The translations under genes were made by a program, and so were the position numbers. The notes under the pieces were generated by a model. It did no database searches. It worked only from the letters and a program-made list of their open reading frames with translations, and had not been told where the DNA came from. A stretch of 64,000 nucleotides of DNA from Mannheimia glucosida (GTDB lineage: Bacteria > Pseudomonadota > Gammaproteobacteria > Enterobacterales > Pasteurellaceae): contig NZ_CP176502.1 of NCBI RefSeq assembly GCF_046267875.1, forward strand, positions 372,001 to 436,000, read 5' to 3'. Below are positions 16,524 through 24,195 of this stretch, one piece after another (positions within the stretch are counted from its first letter, which is position 1; each line of letters opens with the position of its first letter).

Positions 16524-17345
16524 TTATTTGCCACGACGACGTACGATGAATTTATCAGTACGTTTGTTGTGACGAGTTTTCTTACCTTTGGTTTGAACGC
16601 CCCAAGGTGTAACAGGGTGTTTACCGAAGTTACGACCTTCACCACCACCGTGTGGGTGATCTACTGGGTTCATTGCAGTACCACGAACGGTTGGACGAAT
16701 ACCTCTCCAACGGTTTGCACCTGCTTTACCAAGAACGCGAAGCATATGCTCTGAGTTACCTACTTCACCAATGGTTGCAGTACATTCAGCTAATACTTTA
16801 CGCATTTCGCCTGAACGAAGACGTAAAGTTACATAGTTACCTTCACGGGCAATGATTTGAACGTAAGCACCAGCAGAACGTGCAATTTGACCACCTTTAC
16901 CAGGTTTTAATTCAACGTTGTGTACAGTTGTACCTACTGGGATGTTACGCATTGGTAATGCGTTACCTACTTTAATCGGAGCTGAAGCACCCGCTTGAAT
17001 TTGATCACCAGCAGTTAAACCTTTTGGTGCTAAAATATAGCGACGTTCACCATCTTTATAAAGTACTAATGCGATATTCGCAGAACGATTTGGATCGTAT
17101 TCTAAACGCTCAACAACACCCGGAATGTCTAATTTATTACGTTTAAAATCAATTAAACGGTAGTGTTGTTTGTGACCGCCACCAATGTGACGAGTTGTGA
17201 TACGACCTAAGTTGTTACGACCACCAGTTTTAGATTTAGTATCTAAAAGTGCTGCAAAAGGTTTACCTTTGTGAAGCTCAGCGTTTACAACTTTAACAAC
17301 GTGACGACGACCAGCGGAGGTCGGCTTACATTTAACGATAGCCAT
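16524..17345 (-). CDS. rplB: 50S ribosomal protein L2
   Basis: This 273-residue protein shows RITTRHIGGGHKQHYRLIDF, VPVGTTVHN-like IPVGTTVHNVELKPGKGGQ, and the conserved GTAMNPVDHPHGGGEGR that lies close to the peptidyl transferase centre. Length matches E. coli L2 (273 aa). It follows rplW by 18 bp. Confidence 0.98.
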   Translation of the reverse strand: MAIVKCKPTSAGRRHVVKVVNAELHKGKPFAALLDTKSKTGGRNNLGRITTRHIGGGHKQHYRLIDFKRNKLDIPGVVERLEYDPNRSANIALVLYKDGERRYILAPKGLTAGDQIQAGASAPIKVGNALPMRNIPVGTTVHNVELKPGKGGQIARSAGAYVQIIAREGNYVTLRLRSGEMRKVLAECTATIGEVGNSEHMLRVLGKAGANRWRGIRPTVRGTAMNPVDHPHGGGEGRNFGKHPVTPWGVQTKGKKTRHNKRTDKFIVRRRGK

Positions 17346-17363
17346 TTATTTTATCTCCTCTGA

Positions 17364-17669
17364 TTACTCTGCCGCACCTTCAACGAAGTCAAGTGATTGA
17401 CCTTCTTGAAGAGTTACATAAGCTTTTTTCCAGTCACTACGACGACCAACTTTAGCACCACGGCGTTTAGTTTTACCTTTAACTACTACGGTACGAACAG
17501 AATCAACTTTTACTTCAAACAGTTCTTCAACTGCATTTGCAATCTCAACTTTGTTTGCATCTAATGCAACTTTGAATACGATTGTATTGCCTTTTTCTGC
17601 GTTGTTTGTCGCTTTTTCAGAGATATGTGGTGCTTTAAGCACGTTTAGCAAACGTTCTTGTTGAATCAT
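17364..17669 (-). CDS. rplW: 50S ribosomal protein L23
   Basis: This 101-residue protein (MIQQERLLNVLKAPHISEKA, VKGKTKRRGAKVGRRSDWKK) is L23, which lies at the tunnel exit and docks trigger factor and SRP. Its start overlaps the rplD stop by four bases, so translation is coupled. Confidence 0.97.
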   Translation of the reverse strand: MIQQERLLNVLKAPHISEKATNNAEKGNTIVFKVALDANKVEIANAVEELFEVKVDSVRTVVVKGKTKRRGAKVGRRSDWKKAYVTLQEGQSLDFVEGAAE

Positions 17670-18268
17670 GCTAACATCTCCTCAATTTGTTTTACTGCAT
17701 CTACGGTTACAACCACTTTATCGAAAGCAATTAAGCTAACTGGGTCAATACCTTGCACATCACGCACATCAACTTTATATAAGTTGCGTGCTGCTAAGAA
17801 TAAATTCTCATCTACGTTTGCAGTAATGATAAGAGCGTCATTTAACGCCATATCTTTTAATTTTTGTGCTAATACTTTAGTTTTTGGTGCATCGATCTCG
17901 AATTTCTCAACAACCACTAAACGGTCTTGACGAACTAATTCAGAAAGAATGCTTTTGATTGCACCACGGTACATTTTTTTGTTCACTTTTTGGCTGTAAT
18001 CTTGTGGTTTCGCAGCAAAAGTTACACCACCCGAACGCCAAATTGGTGATTTAATATCACCAGAACGCGCACGGCCTGTACCTTTTTGACGCCAAGGTTT
18101 TTTACCTGAACCAGACACTTCAGCACGAGTTTTTTGAGCACGAGATCCTTGACGAGCACCTGCTGCATAAGCAACAACTACTTGGTGGATTAATGCTTCA
18201 TTGAACTCACGTCCGAAGGTAGTTTCAGAAACAGTTAGTGCGTTTGCACCTACAACTTGTAATTCCAT
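17666..18268 (-). CDS. rplD: 50S ribosomal protein L4 (S10 operon autoregulator)
   Basis: This 200-residue protein has FGREFNEALIHQVVVAYAAG, the tunnel loop QKTRAEVSGSGKKPWRQKGT and GRARSGDIKSPIWRSGGVTF. In E. coli, L4 represses its own operon by acting on the S10 leader through transcription attenuation and translation; a leader of comparable size is present upstream here. It follows rplC by 15 bp. Confidence 0.98.
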   Translation of the reverse strand: MELQVVGANALTVSETTFGREFNEALIHQVVVAYAAGARQGSRAQKTRAEVSGSGKKPWRQKGTGRARSGDIKSPIWRSGGVTFAAKPQDYSQKVNKKMYRGAIKSILSELVRQDRLVVVEKFEIDAPKTKVLAQKLKDMALNDALIITANVDENLFLAARNLYKVDVRDVQGIDPVSLIAFDKVVVTVDAVKQIEEMLA

Positions 18269-18283
18269 CTCTATCTCCTAGAC

Positions 18284-18913
18284 TTATGCTTTAACTGCCG
18301 GTTTTACGATAACATCACCATTAGTTGCACCAGGAACGGCACCTTTAACTAATAATAATTTACGCTCAACATCTACACGAACAACTTCAAGTGATTGAAC
18401 GGTTACACGCTCTGCACCTAAGTGTCCTGCCATTTTTTTACCTTTAAACACACGACCTGGAGTTTGGTTTTGACCAATAGAACCAAGTACACGATGTGAT
18501 AAAGAGTTACCGTGAGTTGCATCTTGAGTACGGAAGTTCCAACGTTTAACACCACCTTGGAAGCCTTTACCTTTTGATGTACCAGTAACATCGACTTTTT
18601 TAACATCAGTAAAGATGTCAACATTGATTTCTTGACCTAAAGTGAATTCTTCACCTTCAGTAGTACGAAATTCCCATAAACCGCGTCCAGCTTCAACACC
18701 TGCTTTCACGAAATGACCTGCTTCTGGTTTAGTTACACGGCTAGCTTTTTTAGAGCCAGTAGTAACTTGAATTGCAGAGTAGCCATCGTTTTCAAGGGTT
18801 TTAACTTGAGTAACACGGTTGGCTTCGATTTCGATAACGGTAACTGGAATAGACACGCCGTCTTCAGTGAAAACGCGGGTCATACCAACTTTACGACCGA
18901 TTAAACCAATCAT
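18284..18913 (-). CDS. rplC: 50S ribosomal protein L3
   Basis: This 209-residue protein begins MIGLIGRKVGMTRVFTEDG and has KVDVTGTSKGKGFQGGVKRW and the QDATHGNSLSHRVLGSIGQN block, with the glutamine that PrmB methylates in E. coli at the conserved IGQNQTPG. Length equals E. coli L3. It follows rpsJ by 25 bp. Confidence 0.98.
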   Translation of the reverse strand: MIGLIGRKVGMTRVFTEDGVSIPVTVIEIEANRVTQVKTLENDGYSAIQVTTGSKKASRVTKPEAGHFVKAGVEAGRGLWEFRTTEGEEFTLGQEINVDIFTDVKKVDVTGTSKGKGFQGGVKRWNFRTQDATHGNSLSHRVLGSIGQNQTPGRVFKGKKMAGHLGAERVTVQSLEVVRVDVERKLLLVKGAVPGATNGDVIVKPAVKA

Positions 18914-18938
18914 TGTAATAACCTCTTAAAATTCCCAA

Positions 18939-19250
18939 TTAACCTAGACTAATCTGAACGTCAACGCCAGCAGCTAGATCTAAACGCATTAATGCATCAA
19001 CAGTTTTTTCTGTTGGTTCAACAATATCAACTAAACGTTTGTGAGTACGGATTTCATATTGGTCACGTGCATCTTTATTCACGTGTGGAGAAATCAATAC
19101 AGTGAAACGTTCTTTACGAGTTGGTAAAGGAATTGGACCACGAACTTGTGCACCAGTACGTTTAGCTGTTTCTACGATCTCCGCAGTAGATTGATCAATT
19201 AAACGATGATCAAATGCTTTTAAGCGGATACGGATTCTTTGGTTCTGCAT
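18939..19250 (-). CDS. rpsJ: 30S ribosomal protein S10 / NusE
   Basis: This 103-residue protein begins [21 protein letters not shown]10 is both a 30S head protein and NusE, the partner of NusB on boxA in rRNA antitermination; boxA sites are present in the rrn operon of this window. The ATG at 19250 gives the exact family length; the longer frame upstream would read through the leader RNA. GGAG lies 10 bases before the ATG. First gene of the S10 operon. Confidence 0.97.
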
Positions 19251-19432
19251 TAGACCAGAGCTCCAATTAAAAAATTTAGCTAATAAAAAAACCAAACTAC
19301 CACTTAACAAATTAGTTAAGGGAGCTCAGTTAAACCTATATAGTTCCAAAATTAGGAACATTGTATACACTACAATATCTGTAGTGCCATTTGATAAATG
19401 ATTACATCAAATGTCTTTAGATACCTAAAGCT
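19251..19432 (-). ncRNA. S10 operon leader (putative L4-responsive)
   Basis: From the predicted promoter to the rpsJ ATG there are about 180 nt, close to the known S10 leader of E. coli (about 172 nt), where L4 acts. Visible stems include ATTTGAT/ATCAAAT (19391-19414 region), ATTGTA/TACAAT (19362-19378 region), and a GAGCTCC (near 19320) that can pair with GGAGCTC (near 19260) just before rpsJ. The fold itself was not computed. Confidence 0.55.
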
Positions 19433-19437
19433 TTGCT

Positions 19438-19466
19438 ATCATACTCGTTTCATTTCCCTTATGCAA
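19438..19466 (-). promoter_or_regulatory. sigma-70 promoter of the S10 operon
   Basis: On the minus strand TTGCAT (plus 19461-19466) and TATGAT (plus 19438-19443) are separated by exactly 17 bp. The implied start near 19431 gives a leader of about 180 nt. Confidence 0.7.
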
Positions 19467-19546
19467 GTAATTTTTGTTTTTTATATTGACAATAATTTGA
19501 TTCGATAAAACTTCTAAAGATACACAATATTTCCAACACTTCATTT

Positions 19547-19606
19547 GAAGTGGCTCAAATAAATTGTATTTATGCATTTTTTTATTCAAACTTTTCGAGC
19601 CACTTC
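19547..19606 (+). promoter_or_regulatory. Long-armed inverted repeat upstream of sxy
   Basis: Perfect 10-bp arms GAAGTGGCTC (19547-19556) and GAGCCACTTC (19597-19606) are separated by 40 AT-rich bases; the flanks TTT and CACAAA extend the likeness. It lies 88 bp before the sxy ATG, in the gap shared with the divergent S10 operon. It could be an RNA stem in the sxy leader or a pair of protein sites. The rest of the 440-bp gap 19251-19693 holds the S10 leader and promoter. Confidence 0.5.
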
Positions 19607-19693
19607 ACAAATCTAAAAAATCCTAGTTGAAATTTAATCCATAAGAGTATTTATTATTAAATAAGTTTCATGACCTTACATCGGAGTACATAT

Positions 19694-20335
19694 ATGCAAA
19701 CAATCAATGAAATTAAAGAAGAAATCTACCCTATATTTGAGCCTATCATTGGAACAATTCGGCTAAAAACCTACTTTTCCTACTACGCAGTTTTTAAGGA
19801 TGGATTGATGATTGCATTGTATCAAAATGGAGCAACTTATTTACGTATTGCGAAAAAAGATATTGAATACATTCGTCAGTATCCTAAAACCTGTATCTTA
19901 TGCGATGAAAAAATTGGTATACAAAGTAGAAAATTTCATTATATTCCGCAAGTTCTCATAGATGATACACCAAAATTTAGCTCGCTACTCTTTGGAATTA
20001 TAGAGGAACTCCGAACGGAGAAGTACAAAATAAGCCAAAAGCGAGCTACACAAATCCGAAACCTACCAAATATGAATTTAAAGTTAGAAAGAATGTTGAA
20101 AAAAATAGGGATTCATTCCATTCATGATTTTACTCAAGAAGGGTATATGTCAACTTTTATCAAACTGATTCTCCAGGGCTTTGATGTTACCGAAGACTTA
20201 CTGTTTAAGCTAAACGGGGCCTTAAATCACCAATATATTTATACCTTCACAGATCAACAAAAAAGGGAACTAATGCAAGAAGCAAATCAAGCGCTATATA
20301 ATTCAGGCCTAAGAAAAAGATTTAACGCCCTGTAG
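19694..20335 (+). CDS. sxy: Competence regulator Sxy/TfoX
   Basis: This 213-residue protein has a TfoX N-terminal domain (about 8-95: RLKTYFSYYAVFKDGLMIAL, QNGATYLRIAKKDIEYI) and a TfoX C-terminal domain (about 120-205: IRNLPNMNLKLERMLKKIGI, ending QEANQALYNSGLRKRF), the layout of H. influenzae Sxy (217 aa). Sxy directs CRP to the variant CRP-S sites of competence genes, which fits a genome rich in uptake sequences. I chose the ATG at 19694 because CGGAG lies 7 bases upstream; an in-frame ATG 8 codons earlier has no site. A terminator follows. Confidence 0.88.
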   Translation: MQTINEIKEEIYPIFEPIIGTIRLKTYFSYYAVFKDGLMIALYQNGATYLRIAKKDIEYIRQYPKTCILCDEKIGIQSRKFHYIPQVLIDDTPKFSSLLFGIIEELRTEKYKISQKRATQIRNLPNMNLKLERMLKKIGIHSIHDFTQEGYMSTFIKLILQGFDVTEDLLFKLNGALNHQYIYTFTDQQKRELMQEANQALYNSGLRKRFNAL

Positions 20336-20377
20336 TTAAATAATATGATCCAAATCATAAAATATAAAAAAACCAAT

Positions 20378-20412
20378 AAGGAATTGCAATTCGCAGTTCC
20401 TTTCTTTTTCTT
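20378..20412 (+). terminator. Intrinsic terminator of sxy
   Basis: Arms AAGGAATTGC and GCAGTTCCTT pair over 10 positions (one G-U) with a 5-nt loop, followed by TCTTTTTCTTTT. Confidence 0.75.
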
Positions 20413-20495
20413 TTATATGCTAGTATCACCTTATACCTCTAAATTATTAGTGCCTACTGATTTTCAATTAATCCAACAATTTAGGAGAGCGAATC

Positions 20496-21890
20496 ATGGA
20501 ATTCCGTATCGAAAAAGACACAATGGGCGAAGTGCAAGTTCCTGCCGATAAATACTGGGCGGCGCAAACCGAGCGTTCACGCAATAACTTTAAAATCGGG
20601 CCGGAGGCATCAATGCCGGCGGAAATTATCGAGGCGTTTGGCTATCTGAAAAAAGCGGCTGCCTATGCTAATCACGATTTGGGTGTGCTAGCGGTCGAAA
20701 AACGGGATTTAATTGCAAAAGCCTGCGATGAGATTTTGGCGAATAAGCTGGACGATCAATTCCCGCTGGTGATTTGGCAAACCGGATCGGGTACACAATC
20801 AAATATGAACGTGAATGAAGTAGTAGCGAACCGTGCGCACGTTTTAAACGGCGGTAAGCTAGGCGAAAAATCGATTATTCACCCGAACGATGATGTGAAT
20901 AAATCCCAATCTTCCAACGACACCTACCCGACCGCAATGCACATCGCTGCTTACAAAAAAGTGGTGGAACATACCCTGCCTTGTGTGAAACGCTTGCAAA
21001 AAACCTTAGCGGAAAAAGCCGAAGCCTTTAAAGATGTGGTCAAAATCGGGCGTACTCACTTAATGGACGCCACTCCGCTCACTCTCGGTCAAGAGTTCTC
21101 TGCCTATGCAGCACAGTTAGCGTTCGGCATTAAAGCATTGGAAAACACCCTGCCACACCTGCGTGAGCTGGCTCTCGGCGGCACAGCAGTCGGCACCGGC
21201 TTGAATACCCCGAAAGGTTACGATGTGAAAGTGGCGGAATACATTGCGAAATTCACCGGTTTACCGTTCGTTACTGCCCAAAACAAATTTGAGGCACTTG
21301 CGACTCACGATGCGATTGTCGAAACCCACGGGGCATTAAAACAACTTGCGGTGTCGCTCTACAAAATTGCCAACGATGTCCGTTTATTAGCCTCCGGTCC
21401 TCGTTCAGGCATTGGCGAAATTCTGATTCCGGAAAACGAGCCGGGTTCATCAATTATGCCGGGCAAAGTAAATCCAACCCAATGCGAAGCGATGACAATG
21501 GTCTGCGCCCAAGTATTAGGCAACGATGTCACTATATCCTTTGCCGGTACGCAAGGGCATTTCCAACTGAATGTCTATAAACCGGTGATGGCGTACAACT
21601 TCTTACAATCCGCCCAGTTACTCGGCGATGCGTGTGTGTCGTTTGATGAACATTGTGCGGTCGGTATTGAGCCAAACTACCCACGCATTAAACAGCAGCT
21701 CGACCAATCGCTGATGTTAGTGACCGCATTAAATACTCACATTGGTTATGAAAATGCAGCGAAAATCGCCAAAACTGCCCACAAAAACGGCACAACATTA
21801 AAAGAAGAAGCGATTAACTTAGGCTTAGTTACGGCAGAACAGTTTGATGAATGGGTTCGTCCGGAAGATATGGTAGGCAGTTTGAAATAA
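20496..21890 (+). CDS. fumC: Class II fumarate hydratase (fumarase C)
   Basis: This 464-residue protein shows WQTGSGTQSNMNVNEVVANR, SSNDTYPTAMHIAAY, GRTHLMDATPLTLGQEFSAY and the superfamily signature GSSIMPGKVNPTQCEA. It is the iron-independent homotetrameric fumarase that interconverts fumarate and L-malate. Length is close to E. coli FumC (467 aa). AGGAG lies 8 bases before the ATG. It stands alone between two terminators. With frdABCD elsewhere in the window it completes the malate-fumarate-succinate reductive branch. Confidence 0.97.
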   Translation: MEFRIEKDTMGEVQVPADKYWAAQTERSRNNFKIGPEASMPAEIIEAFGYLKKAAAYANHDLGVLAVEKRDLIAKACDEILANKLDDQFPLVIWQTGSGTQSNMNVNEVVANRAHVLNGGKLGEKSIIHPNDDVNKSQSSNDTYPTAMHIAAYKKVVEHTLPCVKRLQKTLAEKAEAFKDVVKIGRTHLMDATPLTLGQEFSAYAAQLAFGIKALENTLPHLRELALGGTAVGTGLNTPKGYDVKVAEYIAKFTGLPFVTAQNKFEALATHDAIVETHGALKQLAVSLYKIANDVRLLASGPRSGIGEILIPENEPGSSIMPGKVNPTQCEAMTMVCAQVLGNDVTISFAGTQGHFQLNVYKPVMAYNFLQSAQLLGDACVSFDEHCAVGIEPNYPRIKQQLDQSLMLVTALNTHIGYENAAKIAKTAHKNGTTLKEEAINLGLVTAEQFDEWVRPEDMVGSLK

Positions 21891-21915
21891 GCCAATTTTT
21901 CGCTTGTAGCCTAAT

Positions 21916-21958
21916 TTACACCTCAATCTACCAGTAAGATTGAGGTGTAATTTTTTAT
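21916..21958 (+). terminator. Intrinsic terminator of fumC
   Basis: Perfect arms TTACACCTCAATCT and AGATTGAGGTGTAA, 7-nt loop, then TTTTTTATAG. Confidence 0.9.
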
Positions 21959-22015
21959 AGCGAGGGTACTAATTTTGTTTTAGAATGAAGCATCATTTTT
22001 TAAGCGGAAAAACCT

Positions 22016-22126
22016 ATGAAAAAACTCATTTTAATCGCATTAGTAACTACTTTAGGCTTAAGTGCTTGCGGGGTCAAAGGCCCACTCTACTTCCCTGAGC
22101 AAGCCCCTAAACACGAACAAAAATAA
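22016..22126 (+). CDS. lptM: LptM (YifL) small lipoprotein
   Basis: This is a 36-residue protein: MKKLILIALVTTLGLSACGV followed by KGPLYFPEQAPKHEQK. The lipobox LSAC (Cys18) marks it as an outer-membrane lipoprotein, and CGVKGPLYFP is the family signature. In E. coli LptM helps the LptD/LptE lipopolysaccharide export complex assemble with correct disulphides. It lies just before lysA; in E. coli yifL is next to dapF, also in lysine/DAP synthesis. The gene is very short but the signature is distinctive. Confidence 0.9.
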   Translation: MKKLILIALVTTLGLSACGVKGPLYFPEQAPKHEQK

Positions 22127-22132
22127 GCATTG

Positions 22133-22189
22133 CAAGCGGTCTGTTTTTGCTAAAATTTTGCAAATTTTTGTGAAAAAGCGACCGCTTGT
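22133..22189 (+). repeat. Inverted uptake-sequence pair between lptM and lysA
   Basis: CAAGCGGTC (22133-22141) and an exact USS ACCGCTTGT (22181-22189, within GACCGCTTG) form a 9-bp stem with a 38-nt loop. A T-rich stretch (CTCTTTTTCTTTC) follows, so it may act as a weak terminator after lptM. Confidence 0.65.
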
Positions 22190-22231
22190 TGCCTCTTTTT
22201 CTTTCAAAATCCCAAACACAACGGACTTTCA

Positions 22232-23482
22232 ATGAACCATTTTGAATATAAAAATAACCAACTTTTTGCCGAAGAAGTCGCTATTGCCGATATTATCGAG
22301 CAATACGGCACGCCGGCTTATGTTTACTCCAGAGCCACCCTTGAACGCCACTGGCACGCATTCAATAATGCGTTCGGCTCGCACCCACACCTTGTTTGCT
22401 TTGCAGTCAAATCTAACTCTAACATTGCCCTATTAAATGTAATGGCTCGTCTCGGTTCAGGCTTTGATATTGTCTCTCAAGGCGAGTTGGAGCGAGTTCT
22501 AGCAGCTGGTGGCGAAGCCTCTAAAGTTGTCTTTTCCGGCGTGGCAAAATCGCACAGCGAAATCAAGCGAGCGTTGGAAGTCGGGATTCGTTGCTTTAAC
22601 ATTGAATCTATTTCCGAACTTCACCGCATTAACCAAGTTGCCGGTGAGCTAGGCAAAATCGCACCAATTTCACTGCGAGTAAACCCGGATGTGGACGCCC
22701 ACACTCACCCCTACATTTCCACCGGTTTAAAAGAAAACAAATTCGGCGTGAGCGTTACTCAAGCCCGTGAAGTGTATCGCTTAGCCAAAACCTTGCCGAA
22801 TGTGAGAATTACCGGTATGGATTGCCACATCGGCTCGCAATTAACCGAATTGCAACCGTTTTTAGATGCAACCGATCGCTTAATCGTCTTAATGGAGCAA
22901 CTGCGTGAAGATGGCATTGAGCTACACCACTTAGACTTAGGCGGTGGTTTAGGCGTACCTTACAACGGCGAAGAGCCTCCGCACCCGACTGAGTATGCCA
23001 AAGCCTTGCTGGAAAAGCTCAAAGGCTATGAAAACCTAGAAATCGTTATTGAACCGGGGCGTGCTATTACCGCAAATGCCGGCATTTTAGTGACGAAAGT
23101 GGAATATTTGAAACAAAATGAAGATCGCAATTTTGCGATTGTCGATACCGGTATGAACGATATGATTCGCCCGGCTCTGTATGAAGCCTATATGCAAATT
23201 ACGGAAGTGGATAAAACCTTAAACCGTGACAAAGCTGTTTACGATGTGGTCGGTCCGATTTGCGAAACTTCAGATTTCTTAGGCAAACAAAGAGAACTGG
23301 CGATTGCTGAAGGGGATTTAATCGCTATGCGTTCTGCCGGAGCTTATGGTGCGGCAATGTCTTCAACCTACAACTCTCGCCCACAAGCGGCAGAAATTAT
23401 GGTTGATGGCAACCAAGCCCATTTAATTAAAGCCCGAGCCACTTTTGCCGATTTATGGCGTTTAGAAAAATTATTACCTTAA
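22232..23482 (+). CDS. lysA: Diaminopimelate decarboxylase
   Basis: This 416-residue PLP enzyme of the fold-III (alanine racemase-like) group makes L-lysine from meso-diaminopimelate. CFAVKSNSN carries the PLP lysine K60; HIGSQLTEL, HHLDLGGGLGVPY, IEPGRAITANAG and GPICETSDFLG are conserved blocks of the family. Length matches Haemophilus-type LysA. It follows lptM and is followed by a glutathione S-transferase gene after 13 bp, which is probably co-transcribed. Confidence 0.97.
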   Translation: MNHFEYKNNQLFAEEVAIADIIEQYGTPAYVYSRATLERHWHAFNNAFGSHPHLVCFAVKSNSNIALLNVMARLGSGFDIVSQGELERVLAAGGEASKVVFSGVAKSHSEIKRALEVGIRCFNIESISELHRINQVAGELGKIAPISLRVNPDVDAHTHPYISTGLKENKFGVSVTQAREVYRLAKTLPNVRITGMDCHIGSQLTELQPFLDATDRLIVLMEQLREDGIELHHLDLGGGLGVPYNGEEPPHPTEYAKALLEKLKGYENLEIVIEPGRAITANAGILVTKVEYLKQNEDRNFAIVDTGMNDMIRPALYEAYMQITEVDKTLNRDKAVYDVVGPICETSDFLGKQRELAIAEGDLIAMRSAGAYGAAMSSTYNSRPQAAEIMVDGNQAHLIKARATFADLWRLEKLLP

Positions 23483-23495
23483 TGAGGAAGAAAAG

Positions 23496-24125
23496 ATGAA
23501 ATTATATGGATTAACCGGTGCTTGTTCATTTGTGCCACACGTTGCCCTAGAGTGGGTGAAATTGCGTGCCAATCAAGATTATGCGTTTCAAGCTGTCAGC
23601 CGTGAATTTATTAAATCGGCGGAATATCTGGCGTTAAACCCTCGTGGCAACGTACCATTGTTGGTTGATGGCGACTTGGCCCTCACGCAAAACCAAGCTA
23701 TTGTCCACTATTTAGACGAGCTTTATCCGGAAGCTAAATTATTCGGCAGCAAAACCGCTCGTGATAAAGCCAAAGCGGCTCGTTGGTTAGCTTTTTTCAA
23801 TTCAGATGTGCATAAATCATTCGTGCCACTGTTCCGCTTACCAAGTTATGCGGAAGGTAATGAAACGCTCACCAAAACCATTCGCCAACAAGCGGCTGAG
23901 CAAATTTTAGAACAACTGGCTTTTGCCAATGCTTATTTAGAAAATCATATTTTCTTTGGTGAAGAAATTTCGGTTGCCGATGCGTATCTCTACATTATGC
24001 TCAACTGGTGTCGCCTACTAGGGTTGGATTTCTCTCACCTTTCCCAACTTTCCGCCTTTATGCAACGAGTGGAGGCAGACCAAGGTGTGGATAATGTGCG
24101 TGAACAAGAAGGCTTAAAAGGTTAA
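23496..24125 (+). CDS. Glutathione S-transferase family protein
   Basis: This 209-residue protein has an N-terminal thioredoxin-like domain (MKLYGLTGACSFVPHVALEW, NPRGNVPLLVDGD with the cis-proline, and LTQNQAIVHYLDELYP) and an all-helical C-terminal domain with ISVADAYLYIMLNW. The layout is that of bacterial beta-class GST (GstA, about 201 aa), and Cys10 is in the position of the catalytic cysteine of that class. It conjugates or binds glutathione; its substrate cannot be told from sequence. AGGAAG lies just upstream. A strong terminator follows. Confidence 0.88.
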   Translation: MKLYGLTGACSFVPHVALEWVKLRANQDYAFQAVSREFIKSAEYLALNPRGNVPLLVDGDLALTQNQAIVHYLDELYPEAKLFGSKTARDKAKAARWLAFFNSDVHKSFVPLFRLPSYAEGNETLTKTIRQQAAEQILEQLAFANAYLENHIFFGEEISVADAYLYIMLNWCRLLGLDFSHLSQLSAFMQRVEADQGVDNVREQEGLKG

Positions 24126-24143
24126 TTCACCATTGTTCACTTA

Positions 24144-24186
24144 AGACGGTAGATTTTATGTTAGAATCTACCGTCTTTTATTTTTA
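24144..24186 (+). terminator. Intrinsic terminator after the GST gene
   Basis: Perfect 12-bp arms AGACGGTAGATT and AATCTACCGTCT with a 9-nt loop, followed by TTTATTTTTAG. Confidence 0.9.
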
Positions 24187-24195
24187 GGAATCACC

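Noticed and set aside
20345..20551. ORF of 68 codons between sxy and fumC
   Set aside because: It runs through the sxy terminator and into the fumC start in another frame, with no ribosome site or recognisable protein.
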